This document shows, one piece after another, positions 12,146 to 24,800 of a DNA stretch of 64,000 bases. Source of the stretch: Posidonia oceanica (lineage: Eukaryota; Streptophyta; Magnoliopsida; Alismatales; Posidoniaceae). The DNA lies in NCBI GenBank assembly GCA_037176725.1, contig JAZBRS010000050.1, positions 16,200,001-16,264,000 on the forward strand, read 5' to 3'. A program made the position numbers and the translations under genes. How positions within the stretch are numbered: the first letter of the stretch is position 1; every line of letters starts with the position of its first letter. The notes beneath the pieces are model-generated. The model ran no database searches. It was not told where the DNA came from and was given only the letters and a program-made list of their open reading frames with translations.

Positions 12146-12249
12146 ATAATCTCGATCTGAACATTCAATCTCTACATAGCTTGCCTCTGCAGAATCCTCC
12201 TTGAACTTGCTCGATTGACCTTTATGGATGCTCTTCTCTTTGTTCTGGA

Positions 12250-12985
12250 GCTTCCAACAATTATATATGATGTGCCTTTTTCTTTTTGTAATAGTTACAG
12301 AATTTGCTATTTCCCTTGTATTTTGCCCTTTTATCCTTCGATTTATTTGCTAAATTTCGTTCCATATTTCTTCCCGTAACATTCAATGCTTCAGCCTTCC
12401 CATCATTGGCATTGGAATTTGTCAACTCTCTATCCATCAAATCTTTCGAGAATAGAGAAGACTTAACATCATCCATTGATATTTCCTCTCTGCCATATAT
12501 GAGAGTTTCCCTGAAATGCTTGTAAGAAGGTGGTAACGAACATAACAAGCTTGATCTTCACCTTTAATCTTTACATCCATATTTTCTAAGTCCATAATGA
12601 CTGAACTGAAATCATCAAAGTGTGATTTAATGGAGGTACCTTCCGCCATACGGAGCATGAACAACCGTTGCTTCAAATGTAGTTGATTCGCAAGGATCTT
12701 GGTCATGTAAAGAGATTCTAGCTTCAGCCAGAGACTTGTTGCAGTCTTCTCGTGCACGACCTCCCGGAGAACCTCGTTTGACAAACAAAGTTGTATTCTC
12801 ATCAAGGCTTTCTTATCCATCTCCTCATTCTCATCTTCACTTATTGATTCTGGCGTCTTGTCCTTTCCCTTCAATGCCTTTAGAACTCCTTGTTGAACCA
12901 AAACGACGCGCATCTTGATTTACCACAAACTGAAGTTGACGTTCTAGTCGTACTTCTCAATTTCAAACTTTGCCATCATTTTCAT
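12250..12985 (-). pseudogene. Copia-1 gag (broken)
   Basis: Two overlapping frames (12913-12437 and 12548-12261) read as the UBN2-type gag of plant Copia elements: KMRVVLVQQGVLKALKGKDK, LWLKLESLYMTKILANQLHLK, then the end of a zinc knuckle whose Cys residues are partly lost (FCNYYKKKKAHHI instead of C-x2-C). In-frame stops occur at the N-terminus near 12915-12970. Gag would form the particle that packages element RNA. Confidence 0.8.
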
Positions 12986-13010
12986 GATTAAATCAAAATC
13001 CGCAACAAAT

Positions 13011-13022
13011 GCTCTAATACCA
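13011..13022 (-). other. Copia-1 primer binding site
   Basis: The complement reads TGGTATTAGAGC, one mismatch from the initiator-tRNA-Met site TGGTATCAGAGC usual in plant Copia elements. It lies three bases from the LTR end, which fixes the element's orientation. Confidence 0.8.
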
Positions 13023-13025
13023 ATT

Positions 13026-13568
13026 TGTTAAGGATAACGACCCTATTTGCTCCACGAACAAATAATCAAACAACAAAGGGGGAAATAGAGAGAAACCACA
13101 ACAAATCAAAGCATACACATAAGCACAAGGATTTTACGTGATTCAGTCGAAACCTACGTCCATGAGGTAGAGAGAGAAGGCTTCCACTATGATCAAAGAT
13201 GAGTACAAGATATATGAGATTGGATGGGAAGAAAGATCAAAATCCTTACCTTAGAGAGAGCCACCGGCACCAAAAAACTCTCAAGGATTGGAGGAAACAA
13301 CAATACTCTAAAATTCCATCAAGAGAATATATATATAGGTGGGGTAAAACGGGTCCCTTTTGGAAAAAGTTTCCAGCAGTGGACGTCCACTAGACCTCCA
13401 AATTCAAACTACAGGCTCAACGGATGTCCGGAATTGATGTCCGTTTTTCTCCTACCACGAAGCTCTCCATCAACGGACGTCTGAAGTGGATGTCCGCTCA
13501 AACCCTGTTGGGAAGACAGTGCTCCAATAAACGTCTGAAAATCTCTATGGGAAAGTAGTCTTGTAGCA
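13026..13568 (-). repeat. Copia-1 5' LTR
   Basis: On the minus strand it runs TGCTACAAGAC...CCTTAACA, about 543 bp with TG/CA ends next to the primer site. The outer boundary at 13568 is inferred from the terminal bases only, because no second LTR is available for comparison. Confidence 0.6.
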
Positions 13569-14714
13569 GATATCATTTATAATCATTTTTCTGTGCGCAA
13601 GGGAATCTCACGCATGTATAAAAAAAGTTATTGAAAGTTGACTTATAAGTGATCATTTAATATATAGTTTGTTGTGGAATAACATTTGAAAGTGCATATG
13701 CCCTGGAGGCCTTACTCAATTGTATGATATTGCATACTAAAAGAGTGATAATTCAAACAAGATATATTTTAGTTTGTATGGAACATTGGCGTACTTTCAC
13801 ATGGAAGAGCTACATTTCATGGAGGAAATATTTGAAATGAGGAAATAATATATTTCACAAAAAGGGTTCGTTTTATTTTCCTGTTTTTCTTCGAATGGAA
13901 CTGTACTTACCATTTTAGCCTTTGCCTAAGACACCCTACCATCTGGTCTTCTATGAAACTTCCTCAAGAAGTATAGGTGGGCTCAACCCTCAAAGCTTTC
14001 AACTTTAGGTTAAAATCCCAATCTCCAAAACCCCACTTGATCACCACAAACACCTCCATGTGATCCAGTTGGGAGGGGGGACAGCACACATATGCCTTGA
14101 TTCCATCCTTTCAATAAGGCTTAACCGACTAATTAAAAACTTCCCATGACCAAATGCCAGCTTTAAACACATCTCAATGTCCTAAACCCTATGCGGTAAT
14201 CACAATAAAGAAAGAGCTTCTAGGGGTTGTTTGCTTAGGCAGCAAATAGGCACTACTGCATGGGGTAGTAGAAGGGAACCCTGCCAGCTTTGTTCTTCCT
14301 GATTCGGCTCATATACCCAAGGCCCTATGGCCTATACAGACTTGCTGGGTTTGGGGTTCACTCTTAATTATTTAGTGTTAGATCTTTACAGCAGCATCTT
14401 CCTTTTGTCCTCTCCAAAAGCACAAGGAGAGAAAAGGGCATGAATGGGCTGTCGATTAAGAATTGAGCCATGCCACTTGGTAGCCTAGCTAGCTACAGTA
14501 TGCCTATGACCGGCCTCAGCAGGCCTCATCCAATCCCACCGAGAGAGTCCTTTGTGGTGGGGCCCAACATGGTCAACGTCAAGTGAATGACCACGTGTGG
14601 CTTGGTAATATTTGCTTAACCATGTGTATTATTGTGTCGGGATATCAAATTAAAGGATCGAACTTCTATAACTATTGAACCAAAGTTATTACCATTACGA
14701 GGAAAGTTATCGTC

Positions 14715-14960
14715 TTTGGTACGTGAATTCATAACTCAGTTGGTTGTATGGTCTCCTTGTATTAGAGGAGAGGAGATCAATATATGTTCAAATCCCATGA
14801 GATTATTAATTAGTGGAAATTTTAAGATTATTTTTCTTCTACTTGAACGTAAACTTCTCTTTCTACCCTACTCAACGGATCGATGTGAGTTTTCCTCTCC
14901 ATCTATCTATAGAGATCTGAAAAAAATAATGTCGTCTTTGAATTAACAGTGACACACTGT
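14715..14960 (+). mobile_element. Possible tRNA-derived SINE
   Basis: TAACTCAGTTGG (about 14732-14743) resembles a pol III A box and GTTCAAATCCC (about 14786-14796) a B box; their spacing suits a tRNA-type promoter. The ends and a target duplication were not established. Confidence 0.4.
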
Positions 14961-15572
14961 TGTTGAAAAAAAATCCATTTACTCGACGTTCTTAAGCTAA
15001 TTATTATTTTTCTTTCCGAATAAATTTCATGGTCTTTGATGCAACAACTCATCATGAGAACAGTACACGCTCGGCAATGAAAAGAATGGATATCGGAACA
15101 TAGAGAGCCAAACTTCATTTATCTTCTTTGTTGGGCACATGGAGAGCCTATTCATTGATGTAGTCAGCGTCGCTTTAAGTCCAAGTGTTTATTGTTATAT
15201 AAGTTCGACTGTCCTTCACGACATGTCTTTTGGGCACAACACGGTCTTCCCTTGACTGTTCAAAAATAAATAAATAATCGTGCAACCCCTATATTTTCAA
15301 AGGGTAGTTACAATGTGATCGCCTACCAACGACAAAAGCCTATAGATAAAGAGATCACATGGACGCACGAGGGAAAGGGAGTTGTGTCCTATTTGAAGTT
15401 GCTTCTCCTTCAAAACTCCCATTCTCAAGCAAACATAACCACCTTCTTTTGTCGTGAATGGTGGTCCTTTGTCCTTTGCCTCTCTGAGGCTGGAAGTAGT
15501 AACCACAGAGGTTGACGGTTCCAAAATGGCAGACAAAGGCTCCTCGCAAAGCAGAGACCATGCAAAAGAAGA

Positions 15573-15597
15573 AGAGAGAGAGAGAGAGAGAGAGAGA
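15573..15597. repeat. (GA)n microsatellite
   Basis: About 12 uninterrupted GA units. Confidence 0.95.
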
Positions 15598-16442
15598 AGC
15601 CGTAGGGATATTGAGAGGGACCAATGGGCTTATGGTTGAGACTAATATCTATTCATGCAGCATCAACAGATGAGATCGACAAAACCTGTATTTGAAGTAT
15701 GGCAATGTGAAATGTTGTGGAACTTTAATGACCATAAACTTGGGAGTTTTTATAATCTTCAAAATCTTTAGAATGAATGATTAACCAACTGCTATTGTGT
15801 AGTTGATCAAGAAGAATGGAACACACATCTCCCTCTCAGATTCAAATCTTATATGTAGGAAAAAGAAAATATTAAAAGAAATAATCCCACTACCGTTTTC
15901 AAAAAAACAATCTTTAGAATGAATGACATGTTAGAGTTGGGTTGGTTGATGAAGGGGCATCCATTGTGGGTTGATACTTGAGAGTATCATCTTATGATTA
16001 AGGTGTAAATTGTAAAGCATTTTTCTTTTTAAACGGATGATGATTTTAACCTCTAAGCTGATAAATAAATGGTTTTAATTACGTTTGGACACTGTTTCGG
16101 CGTAGGAAAATACCGGTTGTATGGTCACAATGAGGTCTGCAAATTACATGGAAAATGCATGCATAAGCCCCTGGTAGATCAAATGGAAAATCAAAACTAC
16201 AACAGTGAAGGAGAAGATTTTTAAAGGTCATAAAATATCAGAATGACATGTGAATTCCAATATTCCAAATCCGAAAGAAGTGGCAAACCCTCAACTTTTC
16301 AAAATTCTAAAGAATTTAGTATGACATATCCAAGCATAAAATCTAAATGCTCTTCAACTTATTGTTCTAGGTAATTCAACTGATTAAGTTTCTCAAAATA
16401 CAATTTGCAATAAGGATTACTGTAAGATATTACCCAAATTTC

Positions 16443-17353
16443 TTAGGTAGCATTTGATATACTGGAATGAAAATAAACAAAAATGGAATGAACACTTGAA
16501 TGGAATAGAATAGTTTTATTCCATTTCTGTGTTTAGTATACAATCAAAAAAGAATGGAATGGAATGGCCTCTTCCTCCTCCACATCCACTCTTCTTCTAC
16601 ATCATTATCTTCTAGAAGTCCTTCGACATGAAGATGAAAAGTAAAATGTTGACAACCGCCAACGAAGCCAACGTTGGGCCAATGAAGCGACGCCAAGGTG
16701 ATAGAAGCAACACACATGGATAGCGAAGATGGCAAGCCGCACTCTTGCAACCAGATCTTGGAAGCTTCCACACATCCCGAATGTATTTTTTTTCTTTTTT
16801 ATTTTGTTGTTTTGTGTGATACTGTTCTTTTTCTTCTTTTTGTTCTTGCCGCTTGGTGGTGATTTATGATTGGGGTCTAGGAAGGGTGTGGTGGTGGTGG
16901 CAGGAGAGGCGATCGATGTGGGTGGAGCTATGGCAGGTGCTGGTGTCGACAGTACTGGACAGAGCTGGTTCGCGAAGGCAATGTGGATGCAAGGCGACAA
17001 CAGGTGCTGCTCATTACGGCAAAGGAGGGAAGAAGCCGTCAAGTGCGACAAAGGAGAGAGAGAGAGAGCTGAGGAGGAAGAAGGCAGAGGAGAGAGGGAG
17101 CGAAGGAAGGAAGGGGGCAGAGGAAGGAGGAGTCGTCAAGTGCAACCACGTCAGGATTTTTTTTTAATTCCAAATCAAATTCCTTGCCTCTTGGAAATGA
17201 ATAAAATTCCCATGTTCTATGGACATTTGATTTTCAAATGAATTTCATTCCCATGACTATTCCAAAGATATTTTTGTACCAAACAATAAAATAGATTTTT
17301 TTTCATTCTATTTCGATCTTGATCTTCATTTCAACATACCAAATGCTACTTTA
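16443..17353. mobile_element. PIF/Harbinger-type element (non-autonomous)
   Basis: The ends are inverted: GGTAGCATTTGATATACTGG starts at 16446, and the right end (17320-17350) reads CATACCAAATGCTACT. TTA flanks both sides (16443-16445 and 17351-17353), the 3-bp duplication typical of this superfamily. The body is 905 bp. Repeated GGAATGAAAAT/ATTCCATT words fill both ends, while the centre (16560-17150) has different composition and no transposase. It may be a MITE that picked up foreign sequence. Confidence 0.65.
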
Positions 17354-17470
17354 TGTTGCTGCCAAATGAAATGCTCAAGAAGGAAACTTCGAAGGATTTT
17401 TTTTCATTCTATTGCAGTCCCCATTCTAACATACCAAATGTTACCTTATGTTGTTGCCAAATGAAATGCT
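17295..17470. repeat. Tandem duplication of the element's right end and flank
   Basis: The stretch TTTTTTTCATTCTATT...CATACCAAATGCTACTTTATGTTGCTGCCAAATGAAATGCTC occurs again at about 17397-17470 with small changes. The duplication spans the transposon terminus and the host flank, so it happened after insertion. Confidence 0.7.
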
Positions 17471-18744
17471 TAGAAAGGAAACTTTCATGATTCATCCCCA
17501 AGCACATCAATACATGAACTCTTCTGATGAAAGTGTGTTCGACAGTTTCAACTTAGTGTCCGAGCCTGATGAAATTACCAAAAAAGTTTGCCAATTGCCA
17601 CTGGTTATTAAGCCAAAACTATTGCTATCTGGCAGGAATCTCGCAAATGATGCAGATTATGTGGTTTCCGAGACCTATTCTATCCAGCAATGCAAAACAT
17701 TGTTGCTTTATTGATAATACGTTCAGGTCAAAGGCGCTCAGGATTAAACGGTTGAATGGGTTCACTGTCAGAAGAGATTGTGCATAACAAGAAGTGCCAA
17801 AAAGGGGAAGCAAAAACTATTTCTAATAAGCAACAATAATGATGATGAACCAAACAAAACATAGTTCATTATTACAGGTTCAAATCCCAATAGATGTATA
17901 ACTTCAAGAAAAAAAAAGTAACAATGATGCCGAAGGAGTTCAATTATGTTGAATTAGAATGAGCGACTTTCTTAACTGATAGTAACCCGTACAAATTTCA
18001 TAATAAGACACATCCAAATCAGTGTCGAACTCATTGAAATTGACATGAGATGCATGAAAGCACTTAAATATAAATATAATTTATGTGAACTCTTAGACCA
18101 TCCTGATAATGCACTTACTTTGTTGTGAAGTTGGTCATCATATGTTATTTGTTGTCCAAGATCTAAAATAACATTAATTCCATTTTGCAAGTTGAGCATC
18201 ATGAATGAAAGCAACAGATTTTAAGTAGCTATACGGACATCCTATCACAAAAGTTTTAACGAAAACGACAACAAATTGACTACTTTTCTATGTCACACGG
18301 CTCACCTACTAAATATGTTGAGAGTTATGCCAAATTTTCCCTTTGTAAGTAGCTGAGATCTCAGGGACACCAGCAATGGCCTACTTGGTTATGAGTATTC
18401 CGAAGTCAACTAAAATAAGCAATATTTTAGATACATCAGTTACTAGATCAAAGTTTTAATTATTGCTATGCATCCCTCTCCTACGAGTTATCACAGAACA
18501 CTAACAAGACTAGCAGATCAATATAATGGTAGCACCCAAGAAAGCTACCAGATAAAAAAGAAGAAATAAGTAGGCTATTAACAGAAAAAACAAAATACAC
18601 AGGGTATATCCCTCGGCCTTGGTCCCCAGCTGCTGCTTCCTCTCCTTTCCCACTATTTCTTTTCTTTTGAAAGTGTTACATCCTCTGCTAAAAATTCAAA
18701 TACAAAAAAATTTAGGATGAGATGAACTGAACATTTTCGGACCT
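17471..18744. other. Region 3' of the PPOX2 gene
   Basis: No supported gene. It contains the untranslated end and downstream flank of the minus-strand PPOX2 gene. The frame at 17448-17714 has no family resemblance I recognise. Confidence 0.5.
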
Positions 18745-18854
18745 TTATTTCATACCCTGATTATTTGATGAGTGGAGATAAGACATGACAAGATCAGCAG
18801 CTTTGCATCCGGAAGCAATTGCTTTTCCAACAGAAAGTCCATCCCTATGATTGC
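18745..18854 (-). CDS. PPOX2: PPOX2 exon 18 (last, with stop)
   Basis: It encodes [20 protein letters not shown] then [15 protein letters not shown] and TAA (18745-18747). This is the conserved C-terminal FAD-contact segment of the family. Confidence 0.95.
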
Positions 18855-21800
18855 CTGAACAAAATTAATAAGAATCTGATCAAAGCCCATAAGATTATAT
18901 AAATAGTAAAATCTTGCTTGGTAGGATAATTGGGGTTTGCAATGCTTTACACCATTGTTAATTAAGACTTATGTCTAATCTAAATTATTCTCCTATTGTT
19001 AAATACTAAAATTAAAATTAATATCCTATTGTTAAGACCAAATATGATGACGAAATAACTTGCAAGGTTCATTGTGATTATGATTTAGTGTAGACAATTA
19101 GTACTCCCATGATAAATGACTCGCATCTTCCTGGGAGATTAAAGTCATTGTTGTGGCATTTCTATTCTCCTAGTAATTTTCCCCATGAACGGGGTTCTTC
19201 TTTTTTCTCTAAAACTGCAGCCAATTTTCAGATCCAAGCCTACAATAAATCACTTTGTGTCCTGCTCGGAAAGTAAAGAAGAGCTTTGTGAAGGATAACA
19301 TTTCAATTCACTTAATACTTGCCTGCATAGAAAAAGCCTGGAAGAGCTTCTTCCATTTTGTTGATTCCATCAAGAACTAAACCATAATCATGACCATACA
19401 AAGGAAACGCATTTCGCCAGTACACATGCCTGCAAAATGATTAGCCAGGAAGACACTTCATTAGATATGAAGAAGAACCATCTGATATTCGCACAACAAT
19501 AGCAAAGCCATGTCCATCATGAAGAAGTATTTGACTGTGTTCCAGGAAGAGAAAAAGATTAGCCAGGAAGACACTTCATTAGATATGAAGAAGAACCATC
19601 TGATACAGAGCATGAATATTTGTTCGCACAACAACAGCAAAACCATGTCCATCACGAAGAAGTATTCAAGGGAAAAAGTAAGTACATGCTATGTTTATTA
19701 ACAAGGGTAAAAATAGTCTTACTTGACAAAAGTTGGCTGTCCTTCTACACCCAATAATTTATGAAGGTCAGAAACCACAATATTTTTCAGCTCATCCCTG
19801 ATTGTTCAAAACATTCATGAGAAAGTAGTTTCTGAGCCATATGACAAGGAGAAAGACTATGTGAAGATAGAACACTGTGTCAAACTCTAAGGTCTTAGTT
19901 GGTTGTAATCAAGGTTGTAATGTAGACACTAACATAGTTTCCATTAAATTACGATGTTTGGTTCACAAAATGAGACTCCTGCTTTGTAATTGGATTACCT
20001 CATTTAAGTGTAACCCAACTACAACGTCTCCGGTGGTATAATGATTACGATGTTGTTGGAAAACCTTCGAACATCATCATACTTAGCAGAATCACCATCA
20101 ATATTCAACACCAGAAGTACTCCAATGATCACTGGGACTCGAAGCTCGCCAGAGCAACTCTGGTCAACATCTGAACTCGTCGAAGCAACTCTGGCGATCA
20201 TCGGAGCTTGCCTGAGAAACTTCAATGATCGTCAGAGTTTGCAAGAGGTCAACCATAACATCCCCAATGATCATCAGAGCTCGGTGAAGCAACTCTGGTA
20301 TTACATTCTTTCACACACAATCACCCATACACTTACCAAACATCGTAATTGGATCACACTTCATGGACTTGTAATTAGACTACAAGGAATCAAATTCCAT
20401 TGTAATTAAATTACATGGAATTGAATTGCATGTATCTAATTACAGTAACCAAACATGGCCTAAAATCATAATGAAGAATCACATACACTGAAGCTCCAGC
20501 TAGCTCCCTATTCCGACTTCCTCCAATGAAGGTTGTATACAGATATTGATCACTAGTAGCTCTATCTGGGAACATCATCGAAGAAAAGAGTGTACCTGCA
20601 TATGTCGCATTAACCAGTAAGCATTTACAATGTTTAGACACCAAATGAAACAAACAGATCTGGAAGAAACACTATATTAAGATTATATCAGGGTTTCCAC
20701 TACAAAACAGAAGCTTAGACAAGGTCTCCACGGTAAAAAGAATTGTTGTTCAAGTCACATAAAACATAGTATCCATAAGAAAATAATAATAAATTGACAT
20801 TTATTTCATTGAGTATTTTTCTACCAAGAATTACCAAGGGTTCTCAAACCATTTTCTTGTTCTTGAGAAGGAACAAGAACTCCAAATCCCTCCAAAGGTT
20901 TTTTAACATTCTGCTTCCTAAAGGAGGTGATGAGAACAGAAAGTGGTAGATAATCCACCTGCATAAGAAAAAGGTAGAGTAAAACGGCAGTTGCTTAGAA
21001 TAAATACGATGAATTCTAGCTTGATGTCACAGTCAAGAATACTAGCTATTTTAAAAAGTAGGGTAAAACAACAGGGGCTTAAAAAATACAAAAGAAGACC
21101 CAAGGATAAACAAATTTCTATAAAATGTTGATGCATGTCATCCTTCATACATCTCTTTTGAGTAGATAATTGTTTGTCTCATAATTCTTGCAGATATTTG
21201 CAAATTGAGTAATCTAAAACACTGAAAGTTTACTTCTAGTACATGCACAAATATCAACAAGATAGAGGCTTCAATTCCACCAGAACAATCGACACAAATA
21301 TAAAGAAATATTACATCCACCACAAATTGACCAGTGTTACTTGGCATATGACCCTGGAATTGGAATCGTCAAGAACCTTAACATCATCCCACATGCAACT
21401 GGAGCACTCTCCTGGGCATCATCAGTAATAGAAATACTGGAGTTTTAGGGATTTGAATTAGAGTGCTTTGCATTGACTAGGTTACCTCATACTATCTTCT
21501 CGAGCTTCCATTACATGAAAACCAATAGGTTATAGTTGAAGCACAAATAGTTTTGTAAACTCAAAATGTTCAAGTGCATGCATGATGATGAAATCACTAG
21601 TAAGAATTTAAAGGAAATGGATCACCTCTGGGCTAGAAAAGTATACCTCATGCAAAAATTGACACATCAATATGATTGTAACATATATATTAACTGCTGA
21701 TTGTATAATGATGGTATCAGTCCGTAGAAGGTTTTAAATCATTGAAATTTAAAATTTCCTTGGACACGGCAGACTCGCTGAAATGACTAAAAATATTAGG

Positions 21801-24800
21801 AGCACTTATGGACAAAGTTTGCCATACACAAAAATTGATAAAACAACAGGATACAGTGATACATCACAGATAAATTGCTTGTACAACAACAATGGTCTCT
21901 AGTTTGTAGAAGATTTTGTATCACATAAATACTAGAAAGTTGTACCTTGGAGAGAAAATTGAGCCCAAATGGATGTCGTCCTTTTATGAATTTCATGTCT
22001 TGAACCTTGGAAATCGGTGCCTGCAAACAAGAACAATTAGAACTTAGTCATGTCAACAATACCACAGGAGCAGGTTAACATTAAATAGTGGCATAATTCA
22101 TATATCACTAGTCATTACCGTCATTATAACTGCATCAAAAGATTGGTTCAGTGAGCGCTCCGTTTGGTTGGCATTGTTTGAAGTATAGGATATTGACCAA
22201 TTGTGAGGAATCCCATCAAGTCCACAAGATAATGACAAGACTTTGGACCGCAACTTTAGATTTCCATCATCTAGTTGGGAGCATAGCGTGTTGACTAGTG
22301 TCTGCATATGGTAAAAGCAAAACTTGAGCACCAAAAATACTTGGGTACACCCAGAGCTAGTGACAAGAAAACATGGGTAGAGACAGGTAGCATAATGACA
22401 TTGTCAAAGACATCGTCAGATATAAAACCAATTTCATTTAAACACTCTTTTGAAGAGAGATGCAACAAATCAAAATAATGCAAAAAAAAAAATGAAAAAG
22501 ATGACTGTTAGAGATGTTATGTTATGTAGTTTAGTGGTCTTGGTTATTTAGGTTCTTGGATATCTATTTATCTGAGAAACCCTATATATGTGTAACCACA
22601 TACCCTAATGCAATAACATTTCTTCTTTCCTCAATCTAATATGGAATCAGAGCTCCAGGTTTTACCCTAATCCCTTCTCTAAACCTAACCACCGCCGTCC
22701 ACCCACCCACAGCCACCATCGGCGACCGAACACGCCGAATCCGCCCTCGGAGTCGACCAGACAGCACCTCCCACCCTTCCTCCGCCGTCGACTAGGCTAG
22801 AGGACCTCTCCCGTGACGCCTGCAGGCCCTACAGAGCCGTGCGCTGCCGCCGATTGCTCCAGCAGTCCCTGCCGGCGACATCAGAGCCGTCCGGTCCCTC
22901 TTCCCACACTGTCGGTAGGGCTGGCTGTTGCTGCCTGCCTCGGAGCACCTCTCCGATGATTCCTCCACCCCCACCAGCCTGCCTCAAGCCTTCCTCCCAC
23001 CCACACCAGTCCAGACAGTGATGTTGGCAGTCTAATCACTGTTCGGGCCGATGCCCTAGGCTGCCGCATACTACATCGTCCCCACCGTGGACCTATCACG
23101 TCCACAATTTAGTGCAACAGTCCGACTGCTGTGTTAGTGATTTGTTTTTTTTGCTCCCAGTATCTTTTGTGCATCTGTTTATTGTCTTCGTATCTTGTTA
23201 TTATGGTTTCTCGTGATTCTTTGGTGAAGAATCTTAGTGACGCTTCGGAGAAGCTTTCTGGCAAGAATTATCTACTCTCGTCACAGACTTTTCAGGCTTT
23301 TGTTTTAGCACATCGGAAGGTGAAGCATATGAGATACTCTATGTCTCATATATGCCCATGAGAAGAATATATCTCGAGTATTTGAGATATATGAGCAATT
23401 GTTCACTCTGCGCCAAGGTGATCAGTCGGTTCAGGAGTACTTCACTACTCTTCGTGACCTTCTTAATGAGTTTGACATTTATCAACCATTGACAGTTGAC
23501 ATTACACAACTGCGCAAGTATCGAGAGGAGCTTGCTGTTGCCGCCTACTTATCCAGTCTGAACCCGGATCTCGGTTCTCAGATAAAGGTCAAATATTGAG
23601 TGCTGACAGTGTTCCTGACATGCAGACCACCTTTGCCAAAGTTCTCCGGATTTCCACAACCACCCCTACTACAGTGTCAGAACAGTCAGCGATGGCAGCC
23701 ATGAGAGGTCGTGGACGTGGTGGCTCCCGAGGAGGAGGTCGTGGACGCAGAGACATTGGAAGGCATCCACAATGCTCACATTATGGACGAATGGGACACA
23801 GGATAGACAAATATAGGGATATTATTGGCTGCCCTCAGACAACAAATGTTACCACTGAGTCATCTACTACTTGCACCAGTGAGGAGCAGCTAGTTTCCAT
23901 TTCTCTGGCTGATTATAAACGATTCCTACAGCTAAAGGTCGCTGACTCTGCCGCCACTGCTTCCCATGCCACTTCCTCAGGTACTAGTGCCTAGACATGT
24001 AAACCGGGCCGGACCGGCCCTGGGCCGCCCAGCCCGGCCCGCGGTGTGGCCCAGCCTAGCCTAGCCCACGAAAATTGTGGTCCGGGCCAGACCGGGCCTG
24101 TAACTTCGGCCCCCTAAGGGGGCCCAGTAGGCCCGCTGGAATCGGCCCGACCCGGTAAAAAAGAAAAAAAAAATTAAAAAAAACACATTGCCAACGGCTC
24201 ATTTAGCCGTTGCCAATTTGTAGCCGTTGGCAAGCAACGGCTACCAACGGCTATTTTTGTTTTTCTTTTTTTCTTCTCTTCTCTTCATTTTCCTATAAAT
24301 ACCCTACCATACCTTTATATTTTTTCACACAACTCACTCTTCTCTTTTATTACAACATTCATAATCCTTCCACTCTCATAATTCTCCCACTCTCATAATT
24401 CTCCAAGTGGCCAATTCTCCCACACTCCGGACTCCGATCTCCGGTCACCCGTCTGCTGATCTGCTCAATTTTTCTTTGGCTCTGCTACTACTGCTACTCT
24501 ACTACTGATCTACAAAAATTCTCTACTTCTAATCCCTCTAATTTCTCTACTTCTATTCCCTCTATTTTTGGATTTTGGAACTTTTAGATTAAGGATTTCA
24601 TAATCATAATTCATACATTAGTTATTACATCTGTTTTTCTCTACTGTTAAATTCTCTAGTCATAATTTTCATTTGTTTTTTCATACTTTAGATATTTATA
24701 ATGGAAAACATAGGAAGCCATGATTATATCCCAACCCAAGAGTCAGACCAGCCTCAACATCAAGATACCCCTACACAATCCACTGGTACCAAAAAACCTA

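Larger units (their letters stand above)
10785..13568 (-). mobile_element. Truncated Ty1/Copia retrotransposon (Copia-1)
   Basis: On the minus strand the order is LTR (13568-13026), primer binding site, gag, protease, then integrase, where it stops near 10785. Reverse transcriptase, RNase H and the second LTR are missing. Protease before integrase is typical for Copia. Frameshifts and stops break every part. The truncated end abuts the GT-rich region after the 40-bp array. I cannot tell whether the element inserted there and was then deleted, or whether a rearrangement joined the two. Confidence 0.85.
13569..16442. other. Intergenic region, no gene seen
   Basis: AT-rich non-coding DNA. It holds SINE-like pieces, a GA microsatellite and a CACGTG G-box-type word near 14592. 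No frame longer than about 100 codons looks like a protein. Confidence 0.6.

Noticed and set aside
15790..15910. Second SINE-like piece with GATTCAAATCTT and a poly-A tail
   Set aside because: Only a B-box-like word is convincing; the A box is poor and no ends were found.
17448..17714. 88-codon plus-strand frame downstream of PPOX2
   Set aside because: No recognisable family or splice context; could be chance or an unassigned relic.
22792..23105. Pro/Arg-rich frames on both strands just after the Copia-2 primer site
   Set aside because: GC-rich leader sequence of the retroelement; gag starts further on at 23203.
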